Assembly: GCF_029227915.1 (NCBI RefSeq)
Contig: NC_079879.1
Span: 30,696,501 to 30,760,500, forward strand
Direction of reading: 5' to 3'
Source of the DNA: Hydractinia symbiolongicarpus
Lineage: Eukaryota > Cnidaria > Hydrozoa > Anthoathecata > Hydractiniidae
Length of the DNA stretch: 64,000 bases
The first letter of the stretch is position 1. Each line of letters starts with the position of its first letter. The position numbers and the translations under genes were made by a program. The notes under the pieces were generated by a model. That model was not told the origin of the DNA. It saw nothing but the letters and a program-made list of their open reading frames with translations, and did no database searches. Of this stretch, positions 31,860 to 43,695 are shown one piece after another.

Positions 31860-33790
31860 CTGGAAATGACGTATAAAAATTTCTAAAGTAGACCAATTAA
31901 TGCAAAGTGATCAGATATTGAAAAAAACAACAATTGAGGTTGAGTATACATCCATTTACCAATAGAAATGATATTATGGCAAAATACTCTTCTGCGAAAT
32001 GATACATCAAAAGTCCTACATTAAAAGTCCTCAAGCACGCCAATCAAGAGAAGACTTAAGTACCTTGCCGCGATATAAAAAAATAAAAGTTCTAAAGCAG
32101 ACTAATCAATGTGTAGACTTTACACTGTAATTGAACAAATATTGAGGTTGGATACACATCCATCCACCAATAGAAGTCATATTTGACTAAATACCCTCCA
32201 AGAAAATGACACATCAAAGTCCCAAAGCAGACCAATCGAAGGAAAAACTATTCACTATAAACCAAACCAACACTGATGTTGGATAACAATCCATTCACAA
32301 ATAGACACTATACTTTGGACTAATACGCTTCCGCGAAAAGATGAAGCACGCCAATCAAGAGAAGACTTTACGCCTTAAATTAAACATTCAGTGAGGTTGG
32401 GTGCACATCTATGCACCAATAGAAACAATATTCTGGACAAATACCCCCTCGCAAATGACACAGTAAAAGTCTTAAGCTGTTAGATTTGAGGAAAGATGTA
32501 TAGTATGCACTAAAAAGGCGGTTTTGTTCTATACCTATGCACATGCAATAGAGACGACAGTGATAGCTTGGATAAGACTATTTAAAAAATGACCTAATAG
32601 ATCTATTCAAATAAAGCCTCCCTAAACCAGTAAGTAAATGGGATATTCTACAATACATGGCTAAAAAACAACCTGGATGAAAGTAAAGGTCGAAATCCTA
32701 GCAGAAAAATTAAAAGAAGTCTGTAAATGTGAGACACATCCATACGTCATTTAAGGTAACACTTTTAGAAGTTGAGGTATGTGCAAAATAAGATCTGAGA
32801 TATTTTAAAAGACCAATCAAAGAGAAAATTTTATACTTTACCTTTCACAAACACTTATGCTGGAAATACATCCATACACAAATAGAAACAATTTTATGGA
32901 GAAATACCCTCCCTGGAAATGACGCATCAACAGTCCTAAAGCAGACCAATCAATGCGAAGGCTTTACAATATAAACCAATCTGAGGGAACACGTTGCACT
33001 ATAGAGGTATTGAGGTAGGGTACAAATCCATCCACTAATAGAACAGATATTTTGACAAAATACCAAAACTGCATTCTGGACAAATATCCTCTCGCGAAAA
33101 AACATATTAAAAGTCTTAAGGCAATACATTGAACAGACAGCAGTGTGCTATACCCACTCATACTTCATTAGAAGCGATTCTATGTTCATTCGAGCTGACA
33201 TTATTAGATGTCCTAAAACATGACAATCAGAGGGAAGACGATATACTATACATTAAACAAGTGGTATTGTTCTATACTTATCCATACACCAAGAGATACG
33301 ATGTTCTGGACAAATACCTTCCTGCGTAATGACACATCAAAGGTCCGAAACCAGACCAATACACTACACAATATAGAATCTTAGATCCTTTAAAAGGGCA
33401 AATAAATTCAAAGGAAAACCATCTTCTGGTCAGTAATAAAGCAGAAATGCTGGACCCATTCATAAGTCAATGAAAAGGAAATTTTGCGAGAATTTTTAGC
33501 TCCATTGAAATATTAGATGCCCTAGCAGAACAAGACAAATAAAATATATGTACGATACAGTAGACAAGCAGAGGTGGAATAAAAGCTTGCATACATCACT
33601 AGAAAGATACTTTTAAGAAATATCGCGCGCGAAAAAGATAACGTTCTAGCAGACCATTTGAAGTAAATCTTTACTTTTGCAAAAAGGCAAATCGGATACC
33701 CATTCATAGCTACATCACTAAAGAGATATTCTGCGAAAGTAACCAAACGCGGAATAAAGTATTAAATGCTCAAGCACAATAATTTAGTGC
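31860..33790. repeat. Eroded tandem repeat field, ~125-130 bp unit
   Basis: Variants of AAAGTCCTAAAGCAGACCAATCAA, TTGAGGTTGGATACACATCCAT, CACCAATAGAAAC and GACAAATACCCTCC recur in a fixed order. Examples of the first block are near 32086, 32215 and 32935, with spacings near 125-130 bp. Divergence is high and some units are partial. This appears to be an old satellite between two younger ones. Confidence 0.75.
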
Positions 33791-35194
33791 CCTAACCTCA
33801 TAACTTCCCTTGTGTTAGGTTATAAATTATAAAACTTGGTATGGATGATATCTGTCACATGACAATTAAAAATCATGATTCAAATGCTGACTTTGTCAGA
33901 ATTTCTTTGCGGACGTCAGCATTATTTCTCTTGCATTTGTGTAGCTTATGATAGATTTTTATTATTTTTTTTGTAAATATTGACAAAAATAATGTTAATT
34001 TTAATAATTATATAAACATTTTAGCTATTTTGGCTTACTTTAAGACCCTTCGTTTGAGGCGCCAACGCAGCAAATTTTATTCACATTTGAAAAGGGCAGT
34101 TTATTACTTTTTTTTTATTTCATGATAGATTGATGTTTACTTTTTCCATTTACAGTAACATAAATTTGTAAGGTTTAAACTTGACATATAGTTAGTTATA
34201 GTTACTTATAATAACTAAAAGAATATTATTTACTTCAAAGAACTTTTTCCTACTTCAAAGAGAACTTTTTTACTTCAAAGGGGAAAATTTGTTATTGTTG
34301 CTTATTGAACATGTGTGATGATACTTCAAAGGGTTGATTGTAACAATAGTCAACGTAATTGGATCAATTATATGCAATTACGTCGTGTATAAAATGTAAA
34401 AACATATTTCACCCATATAATTGGAGTAATTATATGATCGTAAAAAGGTTAAATATATATGCACACCACCTGGAGAAATTGTCAAAAAGAGAATAAGAGC
34501 CCTGGGGCGGGGTTGGATATCATATCTGAGAGCGCTAGGCCAACCAGAATGCCTAAAATCCCGTATTCCCCGCTTTGCAAAATCTAGACGATTAAAATAG
34601 AAGCGTCCGGTCACGTGGTCGATATAAGCCAATAAAAACGTCAGTCAAAGATTTTCACGATCCCGAACCTGCCCGAAATGCACTTGTTGTATTATGCGGC
34701 CAGAAGGAAAAGAAAGGAACAGTCGAACAAGAAATAAATTATATAATATCAAAGAAGCATAAAAAAACAGTTCTTTTAAGAACTATTAAGAAGAATATAA
34801 AGTAAGTTTATAAACTATTTTTCTATCTGTAAGTCCCCTTCCATTTTTCGAGTTATAATAGCTAAGTAAGGAACTAAGAAATAAGGTTTATAATACAAGT
34901 TTCACAAGTCGTAAATGTCAGATATAAAAACTAGCGGCTAAACTTTAGAATATCCCCTTCAAATAGTAAATTAAATTTAATACAACCAACGACCAACTTT
35001 TGTAAAATCATTAACCAAAATAACGCTATATGCAACGTCTTCAACACTATCACGTTAGCGCCTACGCGTCTTTTAATTCGTTGCTTCGCGCAATGTCACG
35101 ACATCGTATCCGACGTTAAAAATAACGACCGTTTATTAAAAAAGTCATTCTTGTAACAAACGGCTTCGCGTATCTATCGCCCATATCTTTTATA
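33791..35194. other. Gene-free stretch upstream of the P-loop ORF
   Basis: AT-rich sequence. TACTTCAAAG recurs at 34231, 34251, 34271 and 34322, the first three exactly 20 bp apart. No other gene or repeat was recognised. The last few hundred bases may hold the promoter and leader of the frame at 35195. Confidence 0.45.
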
Positions 35195-35500
35195 ATGTAT
35201 TCTTCAAAATCAATTATTAATTCACAACCTGAAGAAGTTTGGGCCGAATTAAACTCAAGATTTATTAATCATGACGTCAAGTATGAAAACGTTCTATCCG
35301 AACAATTGTTTACATACCTTAACAATAAAGCAACAGCTGCAGGTACAAACATTGGATATGTTCTTGCTTCCGTAATAACTACAGCTAATTACTTGACCTC
35401 TAAAAATCACGGTTCGATCGAAATAAGAAATGGTTATAGCATTAACCTTAACACATTTTTCTTGTTTGTTGGGCAGCCGTCTACAGGAAAGTCGCCCGCT
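35195..35500 (+). CDS. Partial P-loop (DUF3987-like) protein, cut by the assembly gap
   Basis: The visible 102 residues begin MYSSKSIINSQPEEVW and end in a Walker A motif, GQPSTGKS (93-100), placed after a hydrophobic strand (TFFLFVG). The arrangement of a short helical N-terminus, a segment like TTANYLTSKNHGSIEI, then NLNTFFLFVG..GKS resembles DUF3987-type ATPases. In my memory these occur as multi-copy, possibly mobile-element-linked genes in cnidarian genomes. Everything after residue 102 is lost in the run of N. The ATG is the first in frame. Whether the gene is intact cannot be told, and the family call is tentative. Confidence 0.5.
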
Positions 35501-36000
35501 NNNNNNNNNNNNNNNNNNNNNNNNNNNNNNNNNNNNNNNNNNNNNNNNNNNNNNNNNNNNNNNNNNNNNNNNNNNNNNNNNNNNNNNNNNNNNNNNNNNN
35601 NNNNNNNNNNNNNNNNNNNNNNNNNNNNNNNNNNNNNNNNNNNNNNNNNNNNNNNNNNNNNNNNNNNNNNNNNNNNNNNNNNNNNNNNNNNNNNNNNNNN
35701 NNNNNNNNNNNNNNNNNNNNNNNNNNNNNNNNNNNNNNNNNNNNNNNNNNNNNNNNNNNNNNNNNNNNNNNNNNNNNNNNNNNNNNNNNNNNNNNNNNNN
35801 NNNNNNNNNNNNNNNNNNNNNNNNNNNNNNNNNNNNNNNNNNNNNNNNNNNNNNNNNNNNNNNNNNNNNNNNNNNNNNNNNNNNNNNNNNNNNNNNNNNN
35901 NNNNNNNNNNNNNNNNNNNNNNNNNNNNNNNNNNNNNNNNNNNNNNNNNNNNNNNNNNNNNNNNNNNNNNNNNNNNNNNNNNNNNNNNNNNNNNNNNNNN
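35501..36000. other. Assembly gap, 500 N
   Basis: Exactly 500 undetermined bases, a conventional placeholder length, so the true distance is unknown. It separates the P-loop ORF from the first visible monomer of satellite 2. Frames that run through the N are artefacts. Confidence 1.
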
Positions 36001-39000
36001 CTAAGCCCGGTATTTACGGGAAATCGCGGGTTTTCGTTTGCCGGCGATTAAACCACTTTCACTAAGCGTCTCATCAAAAATAAAAACATTTCTGAAAACT
36101 ACAAGTCTCATGCGTTTTAGTGGTGAAAAAATAATTTAAAAAATTGTTCGGGAAATGAGTTTACTCCCAGGGTACTTCCTTTGTATACATTCGACTATAC
36201 GGGCCAAGCCCGGGATTTACAGGAAATCGAGGGTTTTCGTTTGCCGGCTAATAAACCACATTCATTAAGCGTCTCATCAAAAATGAAATCACTTCTGAAA
36301 ACTACAAGTCTCATGGGCTTTAGTGGTGAAATAATAATTTTAAAAATCGTTCGGGAAATGAGTTTACTCCCTGGGTACTTTCTTTGTATACTTTTGACTA
36401 TACGGGCCGAGTCCGGGATTTACGGGAAATCGCAGGATTTCGTTTGCCGGCGATTAAACTCCTTTTATTCAGCGTCTCATCAAAAATGAAAACATTTTTG
36501 AAAACTACAAGTCTCATGCGTTTTAGTGGTAAAAAAATAATTTAAAAAATCGTTCGGGAAATGAGTTTACTCCCTGGGTACTTTCTTTGTATACTTTTGA
36601 CTATACAGGCCGAGTCCGGGATTTACGGGAAATCGCAGGTTTTCGTTTGCCGGCGATTAAACTCTTTTTATTCAGCGTCTCATCAAAAATGAAAACATTT
36701 TTGAAAACTACAAGTCTCATGCGTTTTAGTGGTAAAAAAATAATTTAAAAAATCGTTCAGGAAATGAGTTTACTCACAGGGTACTTTCTTTGTAAACATT
36801 CGACTATACGGGCCAAGCCCGGGATTTACGGGAAATCGCGGGTTTTCGTTTGCCGGCGATTAAACTTCTTTTATTCAGCGTCTCATCAACAATGAAAACA
36901 TTTTTGAAAACTACAAGTCTCATGCGTTTTAGTGGTAAAAAGATAATTTAAAAAATCGTTTTGGAAATGAGTTTACTCACAGGGTACTTTCTTTGTATAC
37001 ATTCGACTATACGGCAAAGCCCGGGATTTACGGAAAATCGCGGGTTTTCGTTTGCCGGCGATTAAACCACTTTCATTAAGCGTCTCATCAAAAATGAAAA
37101 CATTTCTGAAAGCTACAAGTCTCATGCGTTTTAGTGGTGAAAAAATAATTTAAAAAGTCGTTCGGGAAATGAGTTTACTCCTTGGGAACTTTCTTTGTAT
37201 ACTTTTGACTATACGGGCCGAGTCCGGGAGTTACGGGAAGTCGTGGGTTTTCGTTTGCCGGCGATTAAACTTCTTTTATTCAGCGTCTCATCAAAAATGA
37301 AAACATTTTTAAAAACTACAAGTCTCATGGGTTTAGTGGTGAAATAATAATTTAAAAAATCGTTCGGGAAATGAGTTAACTCCCTGGGTACTTTCTTTGT
37401 ATACTTTTGACTATACGGGCCGAGTCCGGGATTTACGGGAAATCGCAGGTTTTCGTTTGCCGGCGATTAAACTCCTTTTATTGAGGGTCTCATCAAAAAT
37501 GAAAACATTTTTAAAAACTACAAGTCTCATGCGTTTTAGTGGTGAAACGATAATTTAAAAAATCGTTTCGGAAATGAGTTTACTCACAGGGTACTTCCTT
37601 TGTATACATTCGACTATACGGGCCAAGCCCGGTATTTACAGGAAATCGAGGGTTTTCGTTTGCCGGCTATTAAACCACATTCATTAAGTGTCTCATCAAA
37701 AATGAAATCACTTCTGAAAACTACAAGTCTCATGGGCTTTAGTGGTGAAATAATAATTTTAAAAATCGTTCGGGAAATGAGTTTACTCCCTGGGTACTTT
37801 CTTTGTATACTTTTGACTATACGGGCCGAGTCCGGGATTTACGGGAAATCGCAGGATTTCGTTTGCCGGCGATTCAACTCCTTTTATTCAGCGTCTCATC
37901 AAAAATGAAAACATTTCTGAAAACTACAAGTCTCATGCGTTTTAGTGGTGAAAAGATAATTTAAAAAACCGTTTTTGAAATGAGTTTACTCACAGGGTAC
38001 TTTCTTTGTATACATTCGATATACGGGCCAAGCCCGGGATTTACAGGAAATCGCGGGTTTTCGTTTGCCGGCTATTAAACCACATTCATTAAGCGTCTCA
38101 TCAAAAATGAAAACATTTCTGAAAACTACATCTCTCATGGGCTTTAGTGGTGAAATAATAATTTAAAAAATCGTTCGGGAAATGAGTTTACTCCCTGGGT
38201 ACTTTTTTCGTATACTTTTGACTATACGGGCCGAGTCCGGGGTTTACGGGAGATGGCGGGTTTTCGTTTGCCGGCGATTAAACTTCTTTTAATCAGCGTC
38301 TCATCAAAAATGAAAACATTTTGAAAACTACAAGTCTCATGGGCTTTAGTGGTGAATTAATAATTTAAAAAATCGTTCGGGAAATGAGTTTACTCCCTGG
38401 GTACTTTCTTTGTATACTTTTGACTATACGGGAGAAGCCCGGGATTTAAGGGAAATCGCGGGTTTTCGTTTGCCGGCTATTAAACCACATTCATTAAGCG
38501 TCTCATTGAAAATGAAAACATTTTTGGAAACTACAAGTCTCATTCGTTCTAGTGTGCAGAAATAATTTGAAAAATCGTTCGGGAAATCAGTTTACTCCCT
38601 GGGTACTTCCTTTATATACATTCAACTATACGGACCAAGCCTGGAATTTACGGGAAATCGCGGGTTTTCGTTTGAAGGCGATTAAACTTCTTTTATTCAG
38701 CGTCTCATCAAAAATGAAAACACTTTTGAAAACTACAAGTCTCACGCGTTTTAGTGGTGAAAAAATAATTTAAATAATCGTTCTGGAAATGAGTTTACTC
38801 ACAGGGTACTTTCTTTGTATACATTCGACTATACGGGCCAAGCCCGGGATTTACGGGAAATCGAGGGTTTTCGGTTGCCGGCGATTAAACTTCTTTCATT
38901 AAGCGTCTCATCAAGAATGAAAATATTTTTGAAAACTACAAGTCTCATGCGTTTTAGTGGCGAAAAAAAAATTTAAAAAATCGTTCGGGAAATGAGTTTA

Positions 39001-42000
39001 CACCCTGGGTACTTTCTTTGTATACATTTGACTATACGGGCCAAGCCCGGAATTTACGTGAAATCGCGGGTTTTCGTTTGCTGGCGATTAAACCTCTTTT
39101 ATTCAGGGTCTAATGAAAAATGAAAACATTTTTGAAAACTACAAGTCTCATGCGATTTAGTGGTGAAAAGATAATTTAAAAAATCGTTCTGGAAATGAGT
39201 TAACTCACAGGGTACTTTCTTTGTATACATTGGACTATACGGGACAAGCCCGGGATTTAAGGGAAATCGCTGGTTTTCGTTTGCCGGCTATTAAACCACA
39301 TTCATTAAGCGTCTCATTAAAAATGAAAACATATTTGGAAACTACAAGTCTCATTCGTTCTAGTGTGCAGAAATAATTTGAAAAATCGTTCAGGAAATCA
39401 GTTTACTCCCTGGGTACTTTCTTTATATACATTCAACTATACGGACCAAGCCTGGAATTTACGGGAAATCGCGGGTTTTCGTTTGAAGGCGATTAAACTT
39501 CTTTTATTCAGCGTCTCATCAAAAATGAAAACACTTTTGAAAACTACAAGTCTAATGCGTTTTAGTGGTGAAAAAATAATTTAAAAAATCGTTCTGGAAA
39601 TGAGTTTACTCACAGGGTACTTTCTTCGTATACATTCGACTATACGGGCCAAGACCGGGATTTACGGGAAATCGAGGGTTTTCGTTTGCCGGCGATTAAA
39701 CTTCTTTCATTAAGCGTCTCATCAAGAATGAAAATATTTTTGAAATTTACAAGTCTCATGTGTTTTAGTGGCGAAAAAAAAATTTAAAAAATCGTTCGGG
39801 AAATGAGTTTACACCCTGGGTACTTTCTTTGTATACATTTGACTATACGGGCCAAGCCCGGAATTTACGTGAAATCGCGGGTTTTCGTTTGCTGGCGATT
39901 AAACCTCATTCATTAAGCGTCTCATCAAAAATGAAAACATTTCTGAAAACTACAAGTCTCATGCGTTTTAGTGGTGAAAAGATAATTTAAAAAACCGTTT
40001 TGGAAATGAGTTTACTCACAGGGTACTTTCTTTGTATACATTCGATATACGGGCCAAGCCCGGGATTTACAGGAAAACGCGGGTTTTCGTTTGCTGGCGA
40101 TTAAACCTCTTTTATTCAGGGTCTCATGAAAAATGAAAATATTTTTGAAAACTACAAGTCTCATGCGTTTTAGTGGCCAAAAAAAAATTTAAAAAATCGA
40201 TCGGGAAATGAGTTTACACCCTGGGTACTTTCTTTGTATACATTTGACTATACGGGCCAAGCCCGGGATTTACGGGAAATCGAGGGTTTTCGTTTGCCGG
40301 CGATTAAACTTCTTTCATTAAGCGTCTCATCAAGAATGAAAATATTTTTGAAAACTACAAGTCTCATGCGTTTTAGTGGCGAAAAAAAAATTTAAAAAAT
40401 CGTTCGGGAAATGAGTTTACACCCTGGGTACTTTCTTTGTATACATTTGACTATACGGGCCAAGCCCGGAATTTACGTGAAATCGCGGGTTTTCGATTGC
40501 TGGCGATTAAACCTCTTTTATTCAGGGTCTCATGAAAAATGAAAACATTTTTGAAAACTACAAGTCTCATGCGATTTAGTGGTGAAAAGATAATTTAAAA
40601 AATCGTTCTGGAAATGAGTTAACTCACAGGGTACTTTCTTTGTATACATTGGACTATACGGGACAAGCCCGGGATTTAAGGGAAATCGCTGGTTTTCGTT
40701 TGCCGGCTATTAAACCACATTCATTAAGCGTCTCATTAAAAATGAAAACATATTTGGAAACTACAAGTCTCATTCGTTCTAGTGTGCAGAAATAATTTGA
40801 AAAATCGTTCAGGAAATCAGTTTACTCCCTGGGTACTTTCTTTATATACATTCAACTATACGGACCAAGCCTGGAATTTACGGGAAATCGCGGGTTTTCG
40901 TTTGAAGGCGATTAAACTTCTTTTATTCAGCGTCTCATCAAAAATGAAAACACTTTTGAAAACTACAAGTCTCACGCGTTTTAGTGGTGAAAAAATAATT
41001 TAAAAAATCGTTCTGGAAATGAGTTTACTCACAGGGTACTTTCTTCGTATACATTCGACTATACGGGCCAAGACCGGGATTTACGGGAAATCGAGGGTTT
41101 TCGTTTGCCGGCGATTAAACTTCTTTCATTAAGCGTCTCATCAAGAATGAAAATATTTTTGAAATTTACAAGTCTCATGTGTTTTAGTGGCGAAAAAAAA
41201 ATTTAAAAAATCGTTCGGGAAATGAGTTTACACCCTGGGTACTTTCTTTGTATACATTTGACTATACGGGCCAAGCCCGGAATTTACGTGAAATCGCGGG
41301 TTTTCGTTTGCTGGCGATTAAACCTCTTTCATTAAGCGTCTCATCAAAAATGAAAACATTTCTGAAAACTACAAGTCTCATGCGTTTTAGTGGTGAAAAG
41401 ATAATTTAAAAAACCGTTTTGGAAATGAGTTTACTCACAGGGTACTTTCTTTGTATACATTCGATATACGGGCCAAGCCCGGGATTTACAGGAAAACGCG
41501 GGTTTTCGTTTACCGGCTATTAAACCACATGCATTAAGCGTCTCATCAAAAATGAAAACATTTCTGAAAACTACAAGTCTCATGGGCTTTAGTGGTGAAA
41601 TAATAATTTAAAAAATCGTTCGGGAAATGAGTTTACTCCCTGGGTACTTTCTTTGTATACTTTTGACTATACGGGCCGAGTCCGGGGTTTACGGGAGGTG
41701 GCGGGTTTTCGTTTGCAGACGATTAAACTTCTTTTAATCAGCGTCTCATCAAAAATGAAAACATTTTGAAAACTACAAGTCTCATGGGCTTTAGTGGTGA
41801 AATAATAATTTAAAAAATCGTTTGGGAAATGAGTTTACTCCCTGGGTACTTTCTTTGTATACTTTTGACTATACGGGTCGAGTCTGGGATTTACGGGAAA
41901 TCGCAGGTTTTCTTTTGCCGGCGATTAAACTTCTTTTATTCAGCGTCTCATGAAAAATGAAAACATTTTTGAAAACTACAAGTCTCATGCGATTTAGTGG

Positions 42001-43695
42001 TGAAAAGATAATTTAAAAAATCGTTCTGGAAATGAGTTAACTCACAGGGTACTTTCTTTGTATACATTGGACTATACGGGACAAGCCCGCGATTTAAGGG
42101 AAATCGCGGGTTTTCGTTTGCCGGCTATTAAACCACATTCATTAAGCGTCTCATCAAAAATGAAAACATTTCAGAAAACTACAAGTCTCATGGGCTTTAG
42201 TGGTGAAATAATAATTTAAAAAATCGTTCGGGAAATGAGTTTACTCCCTGGGTACTTTCTTCGTATACTTTTGACTATACGGGCCGAGTCCGGGAGTTAC
42301 GGGAAGTCGTGGGTTTTCGTTTGCCGGCGATTAAACTTCTTTTATTCAGCGTCTCATCAAAAATGAAAACATTTTGAAAACTACAAGTCTCATGGGCTTT
42401 AGTGGTGAAATAATATTTTAAAAAATCGTTCGGGAAATGAGTTTACTCCCTGGGTACTTTCTTTGTATACTTTTGACTATACGGGCCGAGTCTGGGATTT
42501 ACGGGAAATCGCAGGTTTTCGTTTGCCGGCGATTAAACCGCTTTAACTAAGCGTCTCATCAAAAATGAAAACATTTCTGAAAACTACAAGTCTCATGGGC
42601 TTTAGTGGTAAAATAATAATTTAAAAAATCGTTCGGGAAATGAGTTTACTCCCTGGGTACTTTCTTCGTATACTTTTGACTATACGGGCCGAGTCCGGGA
42701 GTTACGGGAAGTCGTGGGTTTTCGTTTGCCGGCGATTAAACTTCTTTTATTCAACGTCTCATCAAAAATGAAAACATTTTGAAAACTACAAGTCTCATGG
42801 GCTTTAGTGGTGAAATAATATTTTAAAAAATCGTTCGGGAAATGAGTTTACTCCCTGGGTACTTTCTTTGTATACTTTTGACTATACGGGCCGAGTCTGG
42901 GATTTACGGGAAATCGCAGGTTTTCGTTTGCCGGCGATTACACTTCTTTTAATCAGCGTCTCATCAAAAATGAAAACATTTTGAAAACTACAAGTCTCAT
43001 GGGCTTTAGTGGTGAAATAATAATTTAAAAAATCGTTCGGGAAATGAGTTTACTCCCTGGGTACTTTCTTTGTATACTTTTGACTATACGGGTCGAGTCT
43101 GGGATTTACGGGAAATCGCAGGTTTTCGTTTGCCGGCGATTAAACTTCTTTTATTCAGCGTCTCATGAAAAATGAAAACATTTTTGAAAACTACAAGTCT
43201 CATGCGATTTAGTGGTGAGAAGATAATTTAAAAAAACGTTCTGGAAATGAATTAACTCACAGGGCACTTTCTTTGTATACATTGGACTATACAGGACAAG
43301 CCCGCGATTTAAGGAAAATCGCGGGTTTTCGTTTGCCGGCTATTAAACCAAATTCATTAAGCGTCTCATCAAAAATGAAAACTTTTCTGAAAACTACAAG
43401 TCTCATGGGCTTTAGTGGTGAAATAATAATTTAAAAAATCGTTCGGGAAATGAGTTTACTCCCTGGGTACTTTCTTTGTATACTTTTGACTATACGGGCC
43501 GATTCCGGGATTTACGGGAAATCGCAGGTTTTCCTTTGCCGGCGATTAAACTCATTTTATTCAGCGTCTCATCAAAAATAAAAACCTTTTTGAAAACTGC
43601 AAGTCTCATGGGCTTTAGTGGTGAAATAATAATTTAAAAAATCGTTCGGGAAATGAGTTTACTCCCTGGGTACTTTCTTCGTATACTTTCGTTTG
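36001..43695 (+). repeat. Satellite 2, block A (+ orientation), ~203-bp monomers
   Basis: Each monomer contains, in order, TATACGGGCCAAGCCCGGGA, ATTTACGGGAAATCGCGGGT, TTTCGTTTGCCGGCGATTAA, GCGTCTCATCAAAAATGAAA, ACTACAAGTCTCATG and GGAAATGAGTTTACTC. Spacing is 202-204 bp (about 38 copies here). Higher-order structure is visible: segments recur at 1,419 bp (7 monomers; 36181 and 37600, 39363 and 40782) and 811 bp (4 monomers; 38552 and 39363). The first 6,920 bp are mirrored in block B. The 73-102 codon frames seen here are repeat by-products. Confidence 0.98.

Noticed and set aside
35195-36065. Long frames running through the N gap (269 and 211 codons)
   Set aside because: Undetermined bases cannot be translated. 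Only the 102 residues before the gap are real sequence, and the part after the gap is satellite.
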